A DNA stretch of 64,000 nucleotides from Cymbidium sinense (lineage: Eukaryota; Streptophyta; Magnoliopsida; Asparagales; Orchidaceae): contig CM038215.1 of assembly GCA_021442155.1 (NCBI GenBank), forward strand, positions 4,178,976 through 4,242,975, written 5' to 3'. Both the position numbers and the translations under genes were made by a program. The notes below the pieces were generated by a model. It saw only the letters and a program-made list of their open reading frames with translations. It had not been told where the DNA came from and did no database searches. Positions 35,753 to 46,296 of the stretch are shown one piece after another (positions within the stretch are counted from its first letter, which is position 1; each line of letters starts with the position of its first letter).

Positions 35753-38588
35753 CTCTAAACCCTAAACTCTAAACCCTAAACCCTAAAACCCTAAACCATA
35801 AACCTTTAAACCTAATCCATAAAATCTATAACCCTAAACCCTAAACCCTAAACCCTAAACCTTAAACCCTAAACCCTAAACTCTAAATGCTAAAAAGCTA
35901 AAAAGCAAAACCTAAACTAAATAAAACCTAAAAATAAAATAAATAAAAAAACCTAAACCTAAATAAAATAAAAAAATAAAATAAAACAAAAACCTAAACT
36001 AAAACCTAAACCTAAACATAAACCAAAATAATAAAATAAAAAGTAAAATAAAAACTAAATTAAAATAAAATATATAAAAACCTAATGTAAATAAAATAAA
36101 ATAAACTTCAGAATAAAAAACCTAAATAAAATAAAAACTAAACGTAAACTAAAAATAAAATAAACTTAAAATAAAATAAAATAAAAACTAAAGAAAAACA
36201 TAAACCTAAAAAATAAACCTATAAATAAAACCTTCAAATAAATAAAAAATAAAACCTAAACCCAAAACTAAAAAAACCTAAACCTAAAATAAAAATAAAA
36301 AAAACATAAACCTAAACTAAAATAAACTAAACTAAGATAAATAAAACCAAAATCTAAAATAAACAACCTAAACCTAAACAAAATAATATAAAATAAAATA
36401 AACTAAAAATAAACCTAAACCTAAACTAAAAAAAATAAAATCTTAAAATAAACCTAAAACCCAAAAAAAAAAAAAAACCAACACCTAAACCTAAAAATAA
36501 TAAATAAACTTAAACCTAATAAATAAAATAAAAATAAAACTAAACTAAAATAAACCTAAACCAAAAAAATAAACTAAACTAAATAAAAGAAAGAATAAAC
36601 TTAAATAAAAATAAAAAATAAAATAAACTAAATAAATTAAATAAATTGAAACCTGCTGGTTTACTTAATTTTTTTAAAAGACATAAACCCTAAATTCTAA
36701 ACCCCTAAACCCTAAACCTACAATCGTAAACCCTAAACACTAATAAACTAAATAAACTAAATAAACCTAAACCTACCAATTTACTTATTTTAAAAAAATA
36801 AAGAAATAAAAAAATTAAATTAAAAAAAACCTAATCCTGAGCCCTAAACTGTAAAACAAACCATAAACCATAAACCCTAAACCCTAAAATCATAAACCAT
36901 AAACCATAAACCCTAAACCCTAAACCCTAAACCTTAAATCCTAAAACCCTAAACCCTAAACCCTAAAACCTAAAACCTAAACCCTAAAAACCTAAAATCC
37001 TAAACCTAATAAAATATATAAAAATAAAACTCAACTAAAAATAAACCTAAATCTAAACCTAAACCTAAATAATAAAATAAAATAAAAACCTAAACTAAAT
37101 AAACAAAACCAAATTAAACTAAAAGATTAAACCTAAATAAAAATAAAAAATAAAATAAACTAAAATAAATAAAACCAACTAAATGAACACTAAACCCTAA
37201 AACAAACCCTAAAATAAGAAACCCTAAACCTAAACTAAAACCCCAACCTAAATCCAAAACCTAAACCCTAAACTAAAACTAAAACCATAAACGCTTATAA
37301 ACCTAACTAACCATAAACTTTAAACTTAAACCTTTAAAGGTAAACCTCAATCCTAACCTTAAACCTTAAAACCCTAAACTAAACCTTTAACTTAAACTAA
37401 ATTAAAAGTTCTAATCCTTTAAAACTGAAAACCTAAACCCTAAAACTTACTCCTAACCATAAACCATAAAACTAAACTAAACCTTAAACCCTAAACCCTA
37501 AACCCTAAACCCTAAACTTTAAATCCTAAACCCTAAACCCTAAACCCTAAAAACTCTAAACACTAAAGCATAAACACTAAACCCTAAACCCTAAACCATA
37601 AACTATATACCTAACCCTAAACCCTAAACCCTAAATCATAAACCTTAAACCCTAAACTTTATACCCTAAACCCCAAACCCTCAAAACCTAAACACCTAAA
37701 CCTAAAAATAAAAATAAAACTCAACTAAAAAATAAACCTAAACTTAAACTTAAACCTAAAAAATAAACTAACATAAAAAACTAAACTTAAATAATTAAAC
37801 CTAAAATAAATAAACTAAACTAAATAAAAATTAAAAATAAACAAAAATAAAACTAAATAATAAAATTAACTAAAATAAATAAAAAATAAACTAAGTAAAA
37901 TAAGTAAACCTAAACCTACTGGGTTACTTTAATTTTTTTAAAAGGAACTCTAAACCCTAAACCCTAAACCCTAAACCCTAAACCCTACAACACTAAACTT
38001 GCAACCCTAGAACCTAAACCCTAAACCCTAAGCCCTAAAAACCCTGAACCCTAAACCCTAAATCGTAAACCCTAAACCCTAAAAACCTAAAAACCTAAAC
38101 CTAAAAAATAAAATAAAAATAAAACTCAACTAAAAAATAAACTTAAACCTTAACATAAACCTAAAAATAAAAAAAAAACCCTGAAGCTAGAATAAAATAA
38201 ACTATAAACCTAAATTAAAATAAAAAATAAACCTAATTGAAAAGAAAAGATTAAAGAAACTAAAATAACTAAAAAATAAACTAAGTAAACATAATAAACC
38301 TAAACTTATCGGTTTACTTAATTTTTATTTTTTTGAAAAAAGAAACCCTAAATCCTAAACCCTAAATCCTAAACCCTAAACCCTAGACCATAAACCCTAA
38401 AACTAACCCTAAATCCAAAACCCTAAACCTACAACACTAAACCTAAACCCTAAACCCTAAACACTAAAAAACCCTAAACTCTGAATTTGATACCCTAAGA
38501 CCTAAACCCTAACCCTAAACCTTAAACTCTAAAGCATAATCCCTAAAACCCTAAACCATAAACCCTAAACTCTAAACTTAAAACCTAA
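35753..38588 (+). repeat. Compound telomere-like satellite, block 5
   Basis: Long-type unit: AT-rich 35,893-36,650 with punctuation at 36,651-36,680 and a second at 36,771-36,800. Telomere-like 36,835-36,990. Short-type units, whose AT-rich half is only ~200-250 bp and carries AAACTCAACTAAAAAATAAA (near 37,710 and 38,120), end in punctuation motifs at 37,915-37,945 and 38,305-38,341. 37,190-37,680 is a looser mix of CCTAAACC variants. No gene. Confidence 0.9.
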
Positions 38589-39047
38589 GAATGGTCAGAA
38601 CATTGATGGCAGGAACATCACAACTAACCTCAGATCTACATGGAGGAGAAGGCGAGCTGTCGTAGTGGTGGTTTGAGATCTAGAGGTGTTGGTCGATATG
38701 GAGGTGGTGGTTAGAGCAGTGGTTGTTATGGAGGCGAGAGGAACGATGAAGGTTACAACCGTGGTGGTGGTAGAGGGAGAGATCAGGGATTTGATGGTGA
38801 TCCTGCTGCTCGAGAAGCCAGTGTGGGTCAGATTGGAACTAGAGAAACCAAAGAATGGCTAATTCGAACTGCTACTTATGGAACTGTGTCTTTAAAGTAG
38901 AGACAATTCTAGATATCTATGATTTTTTATTTGCTCTATGCATGCTCATTTTTGACATATGTCGTCACTTGTGTCTTAGAAAACTTGGTGCATGCAATGA
39001 AAAAGAAAATATGTTGAATCTGAATTTTTTCTCTGTTAAAAAAAAAC
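38589..39047 (+). pseudogene. GRP retrocopy 3
   Basis: Starts AATGGTCAG after CCTAAG and reads NGQNIDGRNITTN before a shift. The Gly-rich tail survives in pieces (RSRGVGRYGGGG, GYNRGGGRGRDQGFDGD). The stop of the consensus is lost (CAA in place of TGA near 38,850). A shared 3'-UTR-like segment is followed by an A-run at 39,039-39,047. Unlike copies 2 and 5-8, it lacks the conserved GTAACTAAATAAATTAAAAA upstream flank. Non-functional. Confidence 0.8.
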
Positions 39048-39095
39048 CAAAAACCCTAAACCCTAAACCTAAAACCTAAACCCTAAACTCTAAAC

Positions 39096-39127
<32 letters not shown>

Positions 39128-40114
39128 CCCTAAACCTTAACCCTAAACCACCTAAAGCCTAAAAAAATGTTAAACATTACCCTAATCCTAAACCATACAC
39201 AAAATCCTAAACCTTACCCAAACCTAATCCCAAAAAAACCAAAATACTAAACTAAATCCTAAAACTAAAATAAAATCCTCCACCTAAGACCCTAAATCCT
39301 AATAAACCCTCCATAAACCTTTCTGACTAACCTAAACCTACCCTAAACCCTACACCCTAAATCAACATATATCCTAAACTAAACCTAAATAAAATAAACC
39401 TCCCTAAACCACTCCTGTAAACCTCCCTGGGCTCTCCTATACCCTGTAACCCTACCTCCCTCTAAATCAAAACTTAAATCATAAATCATAAAACCTAAAC
39501 TAAACCTCTAAAATGACCCTACCCAAACTAAAATCTAAACCCTAAACCCTACCATAAACCTGACCATAAACCTAAATCTAAACCATAAATCCTAAAACCA
39601 TAAACCCAAACCCTAAACCCTAAACCCTAAATCACCAATACTCAAAAATAAAATGGTAAACTTAATTAAACTTCCTCATAAAAATAAATTAAATGAAATC
39701 TAAATAAATTAAACTAAATAAAATACATAAATAAAAAAATAAATTAAGATAAATAAAATAAACTAAATTAACTAAATAAATCTAAATAAATTTTAAAAAA
39801 TCTTTAACCCTAAATTCTAACCCATAAACCCTAAAATTAACCCTAAATCCTAAACCATAAACCTACAACACTAAACCTACAACCCTAAACCCTAAAAAAC
39901 CCTAAACCATAAAACCCTAACCTCCACAATAACTAAACCCTAAACCACTCATGACCTTAAACCTCCTAAACCCTAAACCCTAAAAAATCATAAACTTTAA
40001 ACCCTAATCCCTAAACCCTAAAACCTATACCCTAAACCTTAAACTCTAAAAGGATAAACCCTTAAACCATAAATAATATACCCTAAACCCTAAACCCTAA
40101 ATCTAAACCCTAAG
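39048..40114 (+). repeat. Degenerate telomere-like satellite, block 6
   Basis: A telomere-like mix that is unusually diverged at 39,160-39,560, where CCTCC and CCTCCCT forms replace CCCTAAA. 39,096-39,124 is a (TAA)n microsatellite. 39,650-39,800 is AT-rich. 39,805-40,114 returns to CCCTAAA with variants. No punctuation motif was found here. No gene. Confidence 0.85.
39096..39124 (+). repeat. (TAA)n microsatellite
   Basis: About nine consecutive TAA/AAT units inside the satellite. It probably expanded from the AATAAA words of the AT-rich monomer half. Confidence 0.8.
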
Positions 40115-40581
40115 AATGGGCAAAGCCTTGATGGTAGGAACATCACCAACAACTAGGCAAAGTCTAGATCTGGCGATGGAGGAGAACGCGGTGGTGGTAG
40201 TTATAATAGTGGTGGTTGGGGATCTGGAGGTGTTGATGGATATGGAGGCGGTGGTCAGAGTAGTGTTGGTTATGGAGGCAGGAGGTGTGACGGAGGTTGC
40301 AACTATGGTGGTGGCGGAGGGAGAGATTGGGGATATGATGGTGGATCCCACTACTGAGGCCGGGTGGTTTCATGAACTGAGAAAGCGAAGAATGGATCGA
40401 TCTTGGAACTATGTCTTTATAGTAGAGACGGTTCTAGATATCTAAGGTTTTTTATTTGCTCTATGCGTGCTCATTTTTGATCTATGTCATCACTTCTGTC
40501 TTAGAAAACTTAGTGTGTCACGTGGTTGATGAAATTAAAAAGAAGAAATATTGAATCTGAACTTTTCTCTATTAAAAAAAA
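40115..40581 (+). pseudogene. GRP retrocopy 4
   Basis: Reads NGQSLDGRNITNN, a stop, then KSRSGDGGERGGGSYNSGGW, GSGGVDGYGGGGQSSVGYGG, RRCDGGCNYGGGGGRDWGYD and GGSHY before a stop at a small deletion. The Gly-rich body is one of the longest continuous frames among the copies. An antisense His/Thr-rich frame over it is a shadow. The 3'-UTR-like segment ends with an A-run at about 40,573-40,581. It lies only 1.1 kb after copy 3 and also lacks the GTAACTAAAT upstream flank. Confidence 0.85.
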
Positions 40582-41116
40582 ACAAAAAACCCTAAAACCT
40601 AAACTAAAACTTAAACCCTAAACCTATAACTTAAACCCTAAACTCGAAACCCTAAAAGTAAAAAATATAAAATATTAAAAAAACCCTAACCCTAAACCTT
40701 AGACCCTAAAACTATCCCTAAACACTAAACTCTAAACCCTAAACCTACAACCCTAAACCCTAAGCATTAAACCCTAAAATCTTAAACCCTAAACCCTAGA
40801 CCTTAAACCCTAAAACATTAAACTCTAAACACTAAACCCTAAACCCTAAATGCTAAAACATATAACCAGAAAGCCAAAAGCCTGAACCCTAAATCCCAAA
40901 CCCGAAACTCTAAACCTTAATCCCTAAACCCTAAAAACCTAAAAATTTAAACCTAAACTAAATAAAACCTAAACTAAATAAAACCTAAACCCTAAACCCT
41001 AACTCTTAACCCTAAACCTGTAATAATAAACCCTAAACCCTAACATCATAAACCCCAAACCTAAAACCCTAAACCTTAAACCATAAAATCTAAACCTAAA
41101 TCCTAAACCCTAAACT
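40582..41116 (+). repeat. Telomere-like satellite, block 7
   Basis: Mostly CCCTAAA with one-base variants; little AT-rich material (40,930-40,990). It ends at CTAAACTA, where LINE C begins. No gene. Confidence 0.9.
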
Positions 41117-43293
41117 ACTGAAGGGGGTTACGTTACCTATTACCCCAATTTGCTTGTTGGTGATGCCCCTTTTTCAAACTTGTAGGGACATATTGTGTAT
41201 TTTGCTTGCCATCACCACTGTCTTAGTGCACGATTGAGACTATTTTCTTTTTGTTTCTTTGCACGATTGTAACTATTTTTTGCATCCCTTTCCTTCTGTC
41301 TCTACTGATATTGTTTGCTTAGCCACTGGTCTGTTTCTCCTTAATTTGAAGGATTTAATGCTGTTATTTTTTTCCTTTTGTTTCAATGCAGTAATTATAC
41401 TGCCTATATTATCCTCTGTCAGGCTCAGTATTTGGTCTGCTGTCTTGGCTTCTGGGTGAATGGTTTTAAGGGTTTTTATCTTTGGTAGGCTAACTATTAT
41501 GGTTGGCATTCTGACTGGTCTTACGTTTTGTTGTTTGATGTGTGGTTAGTTGGATTATCTATGACTTTGAGGTATGGACCTTTCTGCCTTTACATTCCTC
41601 TCTTGGATCATTTAGACTTGTGCAATTACTATTGTGATCATGCTATTATCAAGGTAATTATTAACATCTATTTGGGTAACCATGAATGGGGTTTTGCTTA
41701 TATACTGAATGGTCTTTTGGATTACTATGTATAGTCCACCAGGCTGATTATTGTTTATGGAACAATTGGTTTCTGATTCATTTCTATGTATCATTTTTAT
41801 GGTTATCCTGTAATGGAGGTTCTTGCCTATGTTCTCCCAGCTGTTGGTTAGCTGTTTGTTGTCCTGCTACATGTTGAGTTTTTTTAATTTGCTCTTTGGG
41901 TTTGTGTCTCCTGATTTGCTAAACTGCTGGTTTGCCCCTTTTCCCAACCTATAGAGACATAATGTTTATTTTTCTTGCCATCATTGTTGTTTCCTTCCAC
42001 GATTGGGATTGTTTCTTGACTTCCTTTCCTGCTGTCTTTTCTGATGCTATTTGCTTAGCTGCTGGTCTATTTTCCCTTGATTTGTAGGATTTTACTACTA
42101 TTATTCTTTCAATTTTCATTTTGGTTCATTGTAGTAATGGTACTGCCTACAATATCCTATGTCAGGTTCAGTATTTGTTTTGTTGTTTTGGTTATTGCCA
42201 GCATGGTCTTTCAAGTTCTTATGTTCCGCAGGCTAGCTATTGCGGTTGGTTTTGTGGCTGGTTTCTTGTTTTGTTGTTTGTTATATGGATAACCATAATA
42301 TATGTGCCTTTGCAGTATGGGTCTATCTGCTATTACATTTCTCCCTTGGATCTTTTAGACTTGTGCAATTACTATTGTGATCATGCTATTATCAAGGTGA
42401 TTGTTAACATCTGTATTGCTGATCTTGAATGGCTCTCCTCTTTAAGCTATTTTTGGACAAGAGCTCTCATCAGGTAGGGATGGTTCCTTATATGTTGAAT
42501 GGTTTTGAGTACTATGTCCAACACGTATATTGTTTTGGTTTCACAGCCTTTACTCGATGATTGCCGTGTATTTCTCCCCATCATCCTAGCTTTGCTATAG
42601 ATTTACCTACTGTTTATGACTACATGTATATTTATGGTTGGTTTATTAATATGGTGGATGTTGATTTTATGCTTTGGGATTAGTTGGTGCATTCTTATGT
42701 GGCCTATGTTTCTTTTCTGTGGCTATTTTTGGGTGCGTACTAAAACATATGAATTCCTCCAAATGGCATGCACATCAAATATAGGCTATGAGAAGGATGA
42801 ATTTCACTCATCATTTTGGTGGTAGTGCGAACCCTTCAATGGAAGTTTGGATGCTCATGCTTGTGGCTGCCCTAATTTTGTGTGACTGAGCCTGAGCCTA
42901 TTCTCATACACTCTTCTATAATTCTCTCATAATATTCTGCTTTAACTTTTAATTTGATTTGTATCACTTTAATTGTGTTAACTCTTTCTCCTAGATGTTT
43001 GCAGATTCTATGCTATTTTCTTGTTGGTTTCTTCTCTAATGGAGGCATAGGCTTCTCTCATACTCAAGAGCTTTTGATGAAGATGGTCCAATGACACTTC
43101 TTTTTTATCAATTTATATCTATTGCTTTCCTTTACCTTTTGCTTTGTTTTGATTGTACTTAGATAGTGGATTTACTCTCTAAGCTGTTTGTAGCTCTTTG
43201 AGTAGCAATTCTTGAGTTTAACCCATCTTAAGCACCTTGTAACCCTTTTTTTGTGGCTATAAAATTCCCCTATATGGGGTTCCCAAAAAAAAA
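41117..43293 (+). mobile_element. LINE C: 3' region only, internally duplicated
   Basis: No ORF1, endonuclease, RT or RNase H is detectable; the 2.2 kb corresponds to the T-rich 3' region of this LINE family. The last ~450 bp matches the others (GAAGTTTGGATGCTCATGCT near 42,844, GAGCCTGAGCC, GTACTTAGATAGTGGATTTA, AGCACCTTGTAACCC, CTATAAAATTCCCC) and ends in an A-run at 43,284-43,293 fused to satellite. Two diverged copies of one ~500-550 bp segment lie ~745-770 bp apart (41,150-41,690 and 41,930-42,430), sharing GACTTGTGCAATTACTATTG and GTGATCATGCTATTATCAAG. A 5'-truncated insertion is the simplest reading. Open frames in it are T-rich composition effects. Confidence 0.8.
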
Positions 43294-43916
43294 TCCAAAC
43301 GCCTAAAACCTAAAGCCAAAATGTGAAACCCTAAACCCTAAACCCTAAAGCCTAACCCTAAACCCTAAACCATAAACCATAAACCCTAAACCTTAAACCT
43401 AAACCCTAAATCCAAACAAAACTCTAAACCCTAAAACTAAACCTAAAAATAAAATAAAAAACTCAACTAAAATACCAAAGCCAACCTAATCCTAAAATAA
43501 ACTAAAATAAAACAATATAAATAAACTAAACTAAAATAAATAATAATAATTAAACTAAAATAAATAAAATCAACTAATCAAATAAACTAAACTTGTTGGT
43601 TTAATTAATTTTAAAACTCTTAACCATAAATTCTAAACCCTAAACTAATACACATTAAACCAACAATCCTAAACCCTAAACCCTAAACCCTAAATCCAAA
43701 CCTAAACCTCTAAACCTCCTAAACCTCCAAACCCACCTAAACCCCAAAACCTAAGCATAAACCCTAAAATCATCATAAACCCCCCACACCCACCCTAAAC
43801 CTCCACTAAACCCTAAACCCACTTGCACCCTAAATAAACCTAAAGTAACTAAATAAATTAAAAAAATAGACCAAAACCCTAAAAAACACATAAAACCTAA
43901 ATCTAAACCTAAACCA
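43294..43916 (+). repeat. Compound telomere-like satellite, block 8
   Basis: Telomere-like 43,320-43,440; short-type AT-rich half with AAAACTCAACTAAAAT near 43,465; punctuation-like GTTGGTTTAATTAATTTT at 43,590-43,617; telomere-like with CCTCC variants 43,620-43,840; conserved GRP upstream flank from 43,845 (GTAACTAAATAAATTAAAAA). No gene. Confidence 0.9.
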
Positions 43917-44369
43917 TGAGAATAACCTATGAACAAACTGAATAACCTAGATTTAGCAAGGCAGGAGGCGATTATCCACCCGGTGGGGATCTAGTTGTGC
44001 TGGTGGATATGGAGGTGGTGGTTGGAGCAGTGGTGGTTATGGAAGTGGGAGGAGTGATGGAGGTTACAGTCGTGGTTGTGGTGGAAGGAGAGATCCATGA
44101 TATGATGGTGGATCCCGCTACTCGAAAGGCCATGGTGGTTCTGATGGGAACTAAAGAAACTGAAGAACGATCGATCTAATCTTCTACTTATGGAACTGTG
44201 TCTTTATAGTAGAGGCGGTTCTAGTTATCTATGATTTTTGATTTGCTCTATGCGTGCTCATTTTTTATCTATGTCAACACTTGTGTCTTAGAAAACTTAG
44301 TGTGTTACTTGGTTGATGAAATCAAAAAGAAGAAATATTGAATATGAATTTGTTCTCTATTAAAAAAAT
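43917..44369 (+). pseudogene. GRP retrocopy 5
   Basis: The RRM end is badly degraded; the Gly-rich tail is recognisable as SSCAGGYGGGGWSSGGYGSG, RSDGGYSRGCGGRRDP, a stop, then YDGGSRYSKGHGGSDGN and a stop. The nucleotide match to the other copies continues through the 3'-UTR-like segment (GTTCTAGTTATCTATGATTT, ATTTGCTCTATGCGTGCTCA) to an A-run at 44,362-44,368. Preceded by the conserved upstream flank. Confidence 0.8.
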
Positions 44370-44687
44370 AACCAAAAAACATAAACCCTAAATTAAAACT
44401 TGAACCTAAAACAAAACCTAAAACCCTAAACCTAAACCCTAAAATTAAAAAAAACCCACCATAAACCCTAAACCCTAAACCCTAAATAAACTACCTAAAC
44501 CCAAACCTTAAATGCTAAAACCCTAAACCCTAAACCCTAAACCCTAAACCTTCAACCATAAAACCTTAAACCCTAAACCTTAAACCCTAAACCCTAAAAC
44601 CTACAACCATAAACCCTAAACCCCAACCCTAAACCCTAACCCTAATCCCTAAAAGCTCAAAACCTAAATATGTAAACCTCAATAAAA
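44370..44687 (+). repeat. Telomere-like satellite, block 9
   Basis: CCCTAAA with variants, about 320 bp, between GRP copy 5 and LINE D. No gene. Confidence 0.9.
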
Positions 44688-44828
44688 CCTCTCCCTCTTG
44701 GCTGCGTCCCTCTCTGGCGATTTTGCATTCCCCTCAGTGGATTGGCCGTTCTCGGGTAATTGGCCACTTCTCTGCGTGCTTCTCTCATGAGCATGTCGGG
44801 CCTTATGTGGCGTCCTTGGATTAGAGCA

Positions 44829-46226
44829 ATGGCGGAGGCTCGGTCTCTGTGAATCCGGCTTGCCTCGCGTCTTGCACACCGCTTTGCTCTCAACTGGTTT
44901 TCGATTGATTGCACTGTTAATGCACGTTGTTAAATCATTCAAAGATGCTTTATCGGTAAGATCCTAGCTCGAATGCTTGATTAATCTCATTTGACATCTT
45001 ATCGTGGATTGCATAATGTGTTGGTCGATGTTGAGAAACTTGCTAAGCCCCTTGAGTTCGCTTTGGTGGGTAAATTCTCCCTTAGACACGACTCTTGATA
45101 ATATTCACTCTTTCTTTCATAGTTTAAAATTATCTTTCTCTATCTAGTCGATCCGTCACATTCTTATTCAACTCTCAAATGATTTAGATTACTGGGTTTT
45201 TTTCGTCGTTCTTACTTTGTGCATAATTATCAAATATGGTTATTGAAATGGTCGCCCCTCTTTGATGTCAAAGGGGAATCTCCCATTGTCCCTCTTTGGC
45301 TTGCTTTTCCTAACATGCGAATACATTATGTCACTCATCAAGTTTTGTTTGCTGTTGGCAGCCTTTTTGGTAGGCCTCTCCAAATAGACCAAGCAACGGC
45401 CACTAGATCTAGGCCATCATATTTCATTCTCGTTGAGATAGAAATCACAAAAAAATATCCCAAAGAGGTTTGGATTGGCTCTGAAAAATTTGGATATAGT
45501 CAAAAAGTTGAATTTGAAAATTTTCCTGTCTTTTGCACTCACTGCAAGATTCACGGGCACGATCACTCAGAATGCTTTGTGCTTCATCCTAATTTCAGAA
45601 AAAATTTACTACAGAATATGAATACCATTAATGGGGCGGAAAACCAATACTCTAGCATATGTGCCTAGATACTCAAAAGAACCTCTCCTCCCTACACCTC
45701 CTCTTGATCATCTAGTGGAAAACACTCGACCTTGGTACTAAAATGCCATTGAGGGGTGTGGATACCAATGGCAATTTACCTAACCTCACCCCTACTAGTA
45801 ATAATGGTTTCCCACGATAGCTCTTTGCTTCATTTAAATCCTACGAAAATTTGAATGGTAGCCTTATATTGGACCCCAATTAAACAATTTGAATGGGAAT
45901 CATATAATGGACCAAAACAATGATGACCCTATGGTTTGAACATATTGAGAAAGATATTTGTATTAATGGTGCGAACTTCCCCATCTATTTCCCTTGAGTG
46001 ATAATCAAATGAACCCAATTTTTCACACTCTATCGATCACGGAAGAAGGTGAAATCCTCTTCTAAAACATTGATAGATTCTTCTACTATTAGAACCCAAA
46101 ATCAATCACTTTCGATGGAGATAATTTGGATTGATAGACCCTTTCAAATTGTTAAAACAAAAAACAAAGCAAAATTTTCTAATAATAACTTCAATAGAAC
46201 CACTCGCTCTTCTTTCACCCCACACA
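44829..46226 (+). pseudogene. LINE D ORF1 (DUF4283-type domain, intact CCHC zinc knuckle)
   Basis: ATG at 44,829 is in the same context as the LINE A ORF1 start; a stop follows within ten codons. The DUF4283-type region begins near 45,003 (VDVEKLAKPLEFALVGKF across a shift), and from 45,219 to 45,668 the frame is open: LLKWSPLFDVKGESPIVPLW, THQVLFAVGSLFGRPLQIDQ, ILVEIEITKKYPKEVWIGSE, VEFENFPVFC. The knuckle C-T-H-C-K-I-H-G-H-D-H-S-E-C (45,535-45,576) has intact CX2CX4HX4C spacing, the only intact one among the three copies. The linker beyond 45,670 is fragmentary. It is a nucleic-acid-binding chaperone by family; non-functional here. Confidence 0.85.
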
Positions 46227-46296
46227 AGTAATGTGTCATCATTTCTCTCCTCTCTTTCCTTTCTTTTTTCCTTTTCCCTTTTGGTTGTCCCCTTAA

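Noticed and set aside
40103..40373. Thr/Ser/His-rich - strand open frames over GRP copy 4
   Set aside because: Antisense shadows of the GGT/GGA glycine codons on the + strand; comparable shadows occur at 56,768-56,998 and 58,992-59,183.
44657..44942. Arg-rich - strand open frames at the LINE D 5' end
   Set aside because: Antisense to the GC-richer 5' UTR and ORF1 start of LINE D; no similarity to a known protein and not present in LINEs A or B.
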